6,408 nt of DNA from Actinomycetota bacterium (lineage in GTDB: Bacteria > Actinomycetota > Thermoleophilia > Solirubrobacterales > Solirubrobacteraceae): contig CAJCIJ010000203.1 in NCBI GenBank assembly GCA_903970315.1, positions 1 through 6,408 of the forward strand, read 5' to 3'. The translations under genes and the position numbers were made by a program. Each line of letters opens with the position of its first letter. Position 1 is the first letter of the stretch. Below, one piece after another: positions 1 through 4,873 of this stretch. Below the pieces are notes generated by a model. It had not been told where the DNA came from. It made no database searches and saw only the letters and a program-made list of their open reading frames with translations.

Positions 1-227
1 CCATCGACGGTGCCGACCTGGCCCGGGCCGCCGGGTCCGCAGGGGCCGACGGTGGCCCGCCCGCCGAGCTGGGCGACGTGTTCATCTGCGCGCAGTGGAC
101 GGCCGATCTGCGCACGGCGGTTGTCCATGGAGTCCTTCACCTGGTGGGGATGGACCACGAGACCGATAGCGGCGAGATGCTTGCCTTGCAGGCGCAGCTG
201 CTGGCCGAGACGGCCGGGGTGTCGTGA
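1..227 (+). CDS. ybeY: YbeY, 16S rRNA maturation endonuclease (3' part only)
   Basis: This is the C-terminal 74 residues of a protein whose start lies upstream of the window; the first full codon is at position 3. YbeY is a zinc-dependent single-strand endoribonuclease involved in 16S rRNA 3'-end maturation and 70S ribosome quality control in the cytoplasm. The family signature H-x3-H-x5-H is plain: HGVLHLVGMDH, encoded at 126-158, supplies the three metal-binding histidines. The preceding LGDVFIC matches the usual LGDIxI segment, and the downstream EMLALQAQLL matches the family's C-terminal helix. The stretch before LGD is rich in Ala, Gly and Pro, as is common in actinobacterial homologues. 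The stop codon TGA shares four bases (GTGA) with the start of era, which implies translational coupling. Confidence 0.93.
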   Translation, partial: IDGADLARAAGSAGADGGPPAELGDVFICAQWTADLRTAVVHGVLHLVGMDHETDSGEMLALQAQLLAETAGVS

Positions 228-1108
228 GTACGCACTGCGGCATGGTGGCCCTGGCGGGCCGTCCGAACGTGGGCAAATCGACGCTGCTCAACGGCCTGGT
301 GGGCACCAAGGTGGCGGCGGTGTCGGACCGCCCGCAGACCACCCGGAGGGCCATCCGCGGCGTGTGCACGCGCGGCGAGTGCCAGCTTGTGCTCGTCGAT
401 CTGCCCGGGCTGCAACGCCCGCGCGATGCACTGACCGAGCGCATGGCCGCGAGGCTGACCCACGAGCTCGCCCAGGCCGATGCGGTGCTGATGATGCTCG
501 CCGCCGACGAGGTGATGGGTGCCGGCGACCGCTTCATCGCCAAGGCCCTCGCCGACAGTCAGGTGCCGGTGACGGTTGCGCTGAACAAGACCGACAGGCT
601 CAAACGTCCCCAGATTGCCGCCGCGCTGGAATCGGCGGCGGCGCTTGGGGTGGGCGACGACATCTTCCCGATCTCGGCGCGCAAGGGCACGGGCGTCGAT
701 GAGCTTGCCAACCACCTCTGCGCGCTCATGCCCCCGGGCCCGTTCCTGTTCGCGGTCGACGAACGCTCCGACCAGTCGCGCGAGCTGCTGGTGGCCGAGC
801 TGATCCGCGAGGCCGCCATCCGCCGCACGCGCCAGGAGCTGCCGCACGCGCTGGAGGTGGTGGTGGGGGAGATCGACTGGCCGCGCGCCGACCTGGTGCG
901 CATCCGCGCGTTCGTCCTCGTCGAGACCGCCTCGCAGCGCGGGATCGTGGTGGGAGCCGGCGGCAAGGTGATCAAGGCGGTGGGATCGGCCGCGCGCACG
1001 GATCTGGAAGAGGCGTTGGCGGCACAGGTGCACCTCGATCTCTCCGTTCGTGCTCGCCGTGGCTGGCGCGCCGATGAGGCCTTCCTGGACCGCCTGGGCA
1101 TCACCTGA
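224..1108 (+). CDS. era: Era, ribosome-assembly GTPase with C-terminal KH domain
   Basis: The 294-residue product is close to the usual length of about 300. Era binds the 3' end of 16S rRNA and assists 30S subunit assembly. The GTPase motifs are in order: G1 GRPNVGKS (12-19), the G2 region SDRPQTTRR (34-42), G3 DLPG (59-62), G4 NKTD (121-124) and G5 ISAR (150-153). The C-terminal KH domain carries the G-x-x-G loop as GAGG (244-247), followed by KVIKAVGSAAR, and the protein ends with the typical W-x2-D-E segment (281-285). The GTG start at 224 overlaps the ybeY stop as GTGA and has a weak GGGG Shine-Dalgarno at 216-219. The next candidate start, ATG at 242, would leave only five residues before the P-loop. 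G3 reads DLPG rather than the usual DTPG. The gene ends tail-to-tail over the minus-strand ATPase gene with an 8-base overlap. Confidence 0.97.
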   Translation: MSTHCGMVALAGRPNVGKSTLLNGLVGTKVAAVSDRPQTTRRAIRGVCTRGECQLVLVDLPGLQRPRDALTERMAARLTHELAQADAVLMMLAADEVMGAGDRFIAKALADSQVPVTVALNKTDRLKRPQIAAALESAAALGVGDDIFPISARKGTGVDELANHLCALMPPGPFLFAVDERSDQSRELLVAELIREAAIRRTRQELPHALEVVVGEIDWPRADLVRIRAFVLVETASQRGIVVGAGGKVIKAVGSAARTDLEEALAAQVHLDLSVRARRGWRADEAFLDRLGIT

Positions 1109-2171
1109 CCGGTGGGGTGCGCGCCTCCGTGCGCGCAAACGTCGCGTCGCGGCCCAACCGGCGCGCGATGCCCTCCAGCGCTGAACGGTCCAGCACGGGC
1201 GCAAAGACGAAGGGGACCGCCAGGGCGTGCAGACCGTGCCTGCGCACGCGCGTCATGTGGTTGTGCTGCACGCGCGCCCGCTCGGCCATGAACACCGCCG
1301 CGCGTACCGCTGGGCCGACAGTGTCGGCGTCGGTCAACTCTCCCAAGCGGCGCAGCTCGGGGGCGCCGAAGCGGCGCGGGAAGGTGCCATTGACGACCAC
1401 CGCATCCAGCCCGCGCCCGAACTCGCGCTGCAGGCCTTCGGAGAGCTCGATGACCTCGGTGACTGCCATCTCGGTGCCCTGGGCCACGCCCACGTAGCCG
1501 GTGCGCACGGGGTCGTCCAGCAGGGCGCGCAACTCGCGGATCTGTGCTGCAAGAGGCCCCACGCGCACGATCGCCCCGTATGTGGCGGGAGCGCGCAGCA
1601 GCGCCAGGGCGTGCCCCGTGGCTGGGGCGTCAAGGACCACCAGGTCATAGCGCCCGCTGCGCTTGCGCCAGCGATTGGCCTGCGTGAGCTCCCACACCTT
1701 CACCAGGCTCACAAGCTCACGGGCGCCCGGCGCCGCCGCGGCAAACGCACGAAAGCTCGACCGCGACGCCAACAGGCGCGCGGGGACATTCCCGCCCAGG
1801 ACCGCAAGCCACTGCCGCAGGGCATCCTCGGGGTCAACGCTGGTGGTCCACAGCCGCTCGCCCACGCCAACCTCCTCGCCGAGCTCCGGCAGCGAGCCCT
1901 CGCTGCCGTTGCCCGACCAGCCCAACGATCCTCCCTGGCCCACGGGCTCGCGCCTGGAGCCCACGCCGTTGCCACGGTTGCCGCCGCCGCCGTTGTCGCC
2001 GCCGCCCGCCAGGAGGCCGGGCGCCATCTGCGCTCCACCCATCTCTACAACCACTGTGCGCAGGCCGCTGGCGGCGCCGGCCAGGCCAAGGGAGGCCGCG
2101 ATCGTGGTTTTGCCCACGCCGCCCTTGCCCGTGACCACGATCAGGTTGCGTGTCAGCAGCGAGGTTGTCAT
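1101..2171 (-). CDS. ArsA/Get3-like P-loop ATPase (anion-transporting ATPase family)
   Basis: The 356-residue soluble protein belongs to the SIMIBI-class ArsA/Get3 family; no membrane segment is evident. The deviant Walker A GKGGVGKTT is at 15-23, with the signature lysine K16 next to the usual K21. The switch II motif DAPATGH is at 181-187, followed by ALALLRAP, as in actinobacterial ArsA-like proteins. The segments SVDPEDAL (111-118), LVSLVKVWELTQANR and VVNGTFPRRF (259-268) also fit this subgroup. Bacterial members are often annotated as arsenical pump ATPases, but no arsR, arsB or arsD is nearby, so an arsenic role is not supported and the cellular role is unknown. Residues about 55-96 form a Gly/Asn/Ser-rich insertion after strand 2. 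ATG 2171 was chosen; GTG at 2177, two codons earlier, is equally possible. No good Shine-Dalgarno is visible. Actinobacteria often carry two such genes side by side; only one is present here. Confidence 0.88.
   Translation of the reverse strand: MTTSLLTRNLIVVTGKGGVGKTTIAASLGLAGAASGLRTVVVEMGGAQMAPGLLAGGGDNGGGGNRGNGVGSRREPVGQGGSLGWSGNGSEGSLPELGEEVGVGERLWTTSVDPEDALRQWLAVLGGNVPARLLASRSSFRAFAAAAPGARELVSLVKVWELTQANRWRKRSGRYDLVVLDAPATGHALALLRAPATYGAIVRVGPLAAQIRELRALLDDPVRTGYVGVAQGTEMAVTEVIELSEGLQREFGRGLDAVVVNGTFPRRFGAPELRRLGELTDADTVGPAVRAAVFMAERARVQHNHMTRVRRHGLHALAVPFVFAPVLDRSALEGIARRLGRDATFARTEARTPPVR
1118..1137. terminator. Possible hairpin terminator just after era
   Basis: A perfect 7-bp all-GC-but-one stem, TGCGCGC (1118-1124) with GCGCGCA (1131-1137), closes a 6-base loop. 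It begins 10 bases after the era stop and lies inside the last codons of the convergent ATPase gene. There is no T-tract, so it is not a classical intrinsic terminator. A U-less hairpin ending the ybeY-era transcript is plausible in a high-GC actinobacterium but is inferred only from position and pairing. In such GC-rich DNA a stem of this size can also occur by chance. Confidence 0.3.
1981..2010. repeat. Low-complexity GCC-rich tract within the ATPase gene
   Basis: This is a run of imperfect CCG/GCC trinucleotides. Read on the minus strand it encodes the core of the glycine-rich insertion (AGGGDNGGGG) of the ArsA-like protein. Such simple-sequence DNA is prone to slippage, which could explain how the insertion arose. 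The reading frame is kept across it. Confidence 0.6.
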
Positions 2172-2187
2172 GGGCACAAACCAGCCG

Positions 2188-2193
2188 AGTGTA
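2188..2193 (-). promoter_or_regulatory. Putative -10 element for the ArsA-like ATPase gene
   Basis: Read on the minus strand this hexamer is TACACT, fitting the TAnnnT pattern. It lies 10 bases before GTG 2177 and 16 before ATG 2171, so the transcript would have a very short leader. It overlaps the left arm of the palindrome. No -35 box was recognised, so this is weaker than the opposite-strand candidate. Confidence 0.3.
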
Positions 2194-2203
2194 GGCGCCT
2201 ACA
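2190..2203. promoter_or_regulatory. Perfect 14-bp palindrome in the divergent promoter region (candidate operator)
   Basis: TGTAGGCGCCTACA equals its own reverse complement over all 14 bases. It sits in the only gap between genes in this window, between the minus-strand ATPase start and hisIE. Its two ends overlap the -10-like hexamers of both directions. A dimeric repressor bound here could therefore block both promoters. The regulator is not known, and the operator role is inferred from symmetry and position. Confidence 0.45.
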
Positions 2204-2205
2204 AT
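2200..2205 (+). promoter_or_regulatory. Putative -10 element for the hisIE-trp operon (leaderless start)
   Basis: TACAAT matches five of six bases of the TATAAT consensus. It ends 7 bases before the ATG at 2213, which is the spacing expected if transcription starts at or next to the A of the start codon. That would make hisIE leaderless, as is common in actinobacteria, and fits the absence of a Shine-Dalgarno. No convincing -35 box is visible about 17 bases upstream. Confidence 0.45.
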
Positions 2206-2212
2206 CGTGCGC

Positions 2213-2881
2213 ATGGGTGCCACAGACACCACCAGCGCAAGCGCCGCGCCGTCCGATGCAGGCATCGACTCGGCCCCGGTGGAGTCGCTGCTGTCCTTTG
2301 ACGAGCACGGGCTGGTGCCGTGCGTGGTCCAGGATTGGACCAGCGGCGAGGTGCTCACGCTTGCCTACATGAACGCCGAGGCGCTGGCGCGGACGCGCTC
2401 CACGGGTGAGCTTCACCTCTACAGCCGCTCTCGCAGCGCCCTCTGGCACAAGGGCGAAACCAGCGGCAACGTCCAAGCTGTGCGCGCGCTGCGCGTCGAC
2501 TGCGACGGCGACGCCCTGCTGGCACTCGTCGATCCCGCCGGGCCGGCATGCCACACCGGCGAGCGCACCTGCTTTTACCGCGGCGAGCTCGCCCCCGGTG
2601 GCCCGCATGAGGTACTGCCCTCGCTGGAGCGCACGCTGGCCGCCCGCGCCAGCGAGCGGCCCGAGGGCTCCTACACGGTGACCCTGCTGGACGACCCCCC
2701 GCTGATCGGCGCCAAGGTCATGGAGGAGGCCGAGGAGGTGGCTCGCGCCGCGCGCGAGGAGTCCGACGAGCGCGTCGACGAAGAGGCCGCCGACGTCCTG
2801 TATCACCTACTCGTGCTCATGCGCTCCCGCGGGCGCACCCTGGCCGACGCCGAGCGGGTGCTCGATGGCCGTCGCCGCTGA
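2213..2881 (+). CDS. hisIE: HisIE, bifunctional phosphoribosyl-AMP cyclohydrolase / phosphoribosyl-ATP pyrophosphohydrolase
   Basis: The 222-residue product has two domains. The N-terminal HisI domain hydrolyses the PR-AMP ring. It shows YSRSR (70-74), LWHKGETSGN (77-86), the metal-binding DCDGD (96-100) and the zinc-ligand pattern C97, ACHTG with C113, and C120. The C-terminal HisE domain, from about residue 152, removes pyrophosphate from PR-ATP and shows the MazG-like KVMEEAEEV (168-176) and DEEAADVLYHLL (189-200). Together they catalyse steps 2 and 3 of histidine synthesis in the cytoplasm. About 28 low-complexity residues precede the HisI core, as is common in actinobacteria. ATG 2213 was chosen because a -10-like TACAAT ends 7 bases before it; GTG 2207, in the same frame, is the alternative. 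Its end overlaps trpE by 17 bases, so the two are almost certainly co-transcribed. In many actinobacteria HisI and HisE are separate proteins; here they are fused. Confidence 0.95.
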   Translation: MGATDTTSASAAPSDAGIDSAPVESLLSFDEHGLVPCVVQDWTSGEVLTLAYMNAEALARTRSTGELHLYSRSRSALWHKGETSGNVQAVRALRVDCDGDALLALVDPAGPACHTGERTCFYRGELAPGGPHEVLPSLERTLAARASERPEGSYTVTLLDDPPLIGAKVMEEAEEVARAAREESDERVDEEAADVLYHLLVLMRSRGRTLADAERVLDGRRR

Positions 2882-4316
2882 GAGCTCATCCGCCGAGGCC
2901 GCCGGGCACAACCTGATCCCGGTCTGCCAGAGCTTCATCGACGACTGCGAGACTCCCGTGTCGGCGTTTTTGAAGCTGCGCGCCCTGGCCACCGATGCGC
3001 CCGCCTTCCTGCTGGAGTCCGCGGAGCAGGGACGCCACGTGGGCCGCTGGTCCTTCATCGGCTTTCGTCCCCGCACGGTGCTGCGCTGGTCGCTGGCCGA
3101 CGGCGGCGATCCCTATGCGCTGGCCTGGGACGCCGTGAGCCGCTTCCGGCAGGCTCCGCTGGCCGACGGACCGCCGTTCACAGGTGGGGCGGTTGGGTTC
3201 TTCGGCTACGACCTCGTGCGTACCGTGGAGCCACTCGGCGACCCCGGGCCCGACATGCTGGGGCTGCCCGACATGGCGCTGATGTTCTCCGACGTGCTCG
3301 TGATCTTTGACCATCTCAAGCACACCATCACCGTGCTCGCCAACGCCGACCTGGAGGCCGAGCCCGACGTGGCGCGCGCCACAGCCACCGCCCAAGAGAC
3401 GATCGCCGAAGTCCGCGCGGCACTCGCCGGCCCGCTCCCCGCCCCGCCGCACGTGCCCGCCGGGCGGGTCATGCCCGACTTTCAGTCCAACATGACGCCG
3501 CAGGCGTTTGAAGCGATGGTGGCGCGCATCATCGAGTACATCTACGCCGGCGACGCCTTCCAGGTGGTGCCCTCGCAGCGGTGGTCTGCGCCCACGCCCG
3601 TGAGCGCCTTCTCGATCTATCGGGGGCTGCGCGCGGTCAACCCCAGCCCCTACATGTACTACCTGGACTTCGGCGACTTTCAGGTCTCCGGCGCAAGCCC
3701 CGAGCCACTGCTCACGGTGGCCGGCCGCAGGGTCAGCACACGGCCCATCGCCGGTACGCGCCCGCGCGGGGCCACCACCGCCGAGGACGAACAGATCGCC
3801 GCCGAGCTGCTCGCCGACCCCAAGGAGCGCGCCGAGCACGTGATGCTCGTGGATCTCGGCCGCAACGACCTCGGCCGCGTGTGCGAGGCCGGCAGCGTCG
3901 AGGTCGAGACCTACATGTCCATCGAGACCTACTCGACTGTCATGCACATCGTCTCCTCTGTGGCCGGTCGGCTGCGGCCGGAGGTCACCGCCATGGATGC
4001 GCTGCGCTCCGTGCTGCCCGCCGGGACCCTGTCGGGGGCTCCCAAGGTCCGCGCCATGGAGATCATCGACGAGCTTGAGCCGATCAAGCGCGGCGGCTAC
4101 GGCGGCGCCATCGGCTACCTCTCCTACGGTGGCGACCTTGACACGTGCATCCACATCCGCACGGTCATCGTCAAGGACGGCATGGCGCACATCCAGGCCG
4201 GCGGTGGCACCGTCGCCGACGCCAAGCCCGAGTACGAGCTCGCCGAGTCCGAAGCCAAGGCGCGGGCGCAGTTTCAGGCGATCGCCCTAGCGGTGGCTCA
4301 GCCGGAGTGGCCATGA
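2865..4316 (+). CDS. trpE: TrpE, anthranilate synthase component I
   Basis: This 483-residue enzyme converts chorismate to anthranilate with ammonia passed from TrpG; it is the first committed step of tryptophan synthesis. The N-terminal domain carries the tryptophan-binding LLES (49-52), and NPSPYMYY (259-266) provides the rest of the feedback site, so inhibition by tryptophan is expected. The chorismate-binding core shows PIAGTRPRG (294-302), AEHVMLVDLGRNDLGRV (323-339) with the conserved His325, GTLSGAPKVRAMEIID (387-402) and QAGGGTVAD (444-452). The start ATG 2865 lies inside the hisIE 3' end; the conserved NLIPV segment begins at residue 16, so this start leaves little excess. The Shine-Dalgarno is poor, which fits translational coupling to hisIE. 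The stop overlaps the trpG start as ATGA. The LLES and NPSPYM pair argues for TrpE over PabB, as does its place in a trp operon. Confidence 0.97.
   Translation: MAVAAESSSAEAAGHNLIPVCQSFIDDCETPVSAFLKLRALATDAPAFLLESAEQGRHVGRWSFIGFRPRTVLRWSLADGGDPYALAWDAVSRFRQAPLADGPPFTGGAVGFFGYDLVRTVEPLGDPGPDMLGLPDMALMFSDVLVIFDHLKHTITVLANADLEAEPDVARATATAQETIAEVRAALAGPLPAPPHVPAGRVMPDFQSNMTPQAFEAMVARIIEYIYAGDAFQVVPSQRWSAPTPVSAFSIYRGLRAVNPSPYMYYLDFGDFQVSGASPEPLLTVAGRRVSTRPIAGTRPRGATTAEDEQIAAELLADPKERAEHVMLVDLGRNDLGRVCEAGSVEVETYMSIETYSTVMHIVSSVAGRLRPEVTAMDALRSVLPAGTLSGAPKVRAMEIIDELEPIKRGGYGGAIGYLSYGGDLDTCIHIRTVIVKDGMAHIQAGGGTVADAKPEYELAESEAKARAQFQAIALAVAQPEWP
4304..4307 (+). promoter_or_regulatory. Ribosome binding site for trpG
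   Basis: GGAG lies 5 bases before the ATG at 4313, inside the last codons of trpE. It is the clearest Shine-Dalgarno in the operon. It fixes the trpG start at the ATGA overlap rather than at upstream in-frame codons, which would extend the protein back into trpE-coding sequence. Confidence 0.6.
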
Positions 4317-4873
4317 GGGTGGTGATGATCGACAACTACGACTCCTTCACCTACAACCTGGTCCAGTACCTGCAGGAGCTGGGCGCCGCGGTGGACACGG
4401 TGCGCAACGACCGCGCCACCGTCGATGAGCTGCTGGCCGGCGGCTATGACCGCTGCGTGGTCTCGCCCGGCCCGTGCACGCCCGACAAGGCCGGGATCTC
4501 GCTTGAGGCTGTGCGGCGGATGCCAGAAGCCGGCATCCCCACCCTGGGCGTGTGCCTGGGTCATCAAGCACTTGCGCAGGCCTTCGGCGGACGGGTCCTG
4601 GTGGGCTCGCCGGTGCACGGCAAGACCTCGGTGATCGAGCACGACGGCCGCACCATCTTCCAGGGCCTTTCGTGCCCGCTGACAGTGGGCCGCTACCACT
4701 CGCTTGTGGTCGATCCCAACCTGCCCGACTGCCTTCAGGCAAGCGCGCAGGGTGACGACGTGCTGATGGCGCTGCGCCACCGCGAGCTGCCGGCCGAGGG
4801 CGTGCAGTTTCATCCCGAGTCCGTGCTCACCGACGAGGGCAAGCCGCTGCTGGAAAACTTCCTGCGTGCCTAA
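4313..4873 (+). CDS. trpG: TrpG, glutamine amidotransferase component II of anthranilate synthase (PabA-like)
   Basis: This 186-residue class I glutamine amidotransferase supplies ammonia to TrpE. The protein opens with the typical MIDNYDSFTYNLVQYL. The oxyanion-loop motif SPGPCTPDKAG is at 51-61, the nucleophile elbow GVCLGHQ at 79-85 has catalytic Cys81, and the remaining triad residues are His167 and Glu169 in FHPES (166-170). VHGKTS (101-106) and RYHSLVV (127-133) are also family-typical. The reading frame is open for a further 56 codons upstream, but that is trpE sequence in another frame; ATG 4313, with GGAG ahead of it, is clearly the start. The gene overlaps trpE by 4 bases and trpD by 8. 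The Cys in SPGPC and the overall pattern resemble PabA, so it may also serve aminodeoxychorismate synthase in folate synthesis; no pabB is in the window to test this. Confidence 0.96.
   Translation: MRVVMIDNYDSFTYNLVQYLQELGAAVDTVRNDRATVDELLAGGYDRCVVSPGPCTPDKAGISLEAVRRMPEAGIPTLGVCLGHQALAQAFGGRVLVGSPVHGKTSVIEHDGRTIFQGLSCPLTVGRYHSLVVDPNLPDCLQASAQGDDVLMALRHRELPAEGVQFHPESVLTDEGKPLLENFLRA

Noticed and set aside
137..1204. 355-codon open frame on the minus strand opposite era
   Set aside because: Antisense to a complete Era with all G motifs and KH domain; composition is that of a shadow frame.
2165..2170. TTGTCA as a possible -35 box for hisIE
   Set aside because: It lies 29 bases before the TACAAT hexamer, far from the 16-18 base spacing expected, and is within the ATPase start codon region.
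1227..2372. 381-codon open frame on the plus strand opposite the ATPase gene
   Set aside because: It is rich in His, Gln, Arg and Ala with no family pattern, lies antisense to a clear ArsA-like protein and runs into hisIE in another frame. It is a GC-driven shadow.
2886..4190. 434-codon open frame on the minus strand opposite trpE
   Set aside because: The translation is a His/Gly/Arg/Val-rich mixture typical of the antisense frame of a GC-rich gene; TrpE on the plus strand carries all the motifs.
4145..4312. Upstream in-frame extension of trpG giving a 242-residue protein
   Set aside because: The extra 56 residues are the out-of-frame reading of trpE and are His/Arg-rich; the family's N-terminus MIDNYDSF begins just after ATG 4313, which has a GGAG ahead of it.
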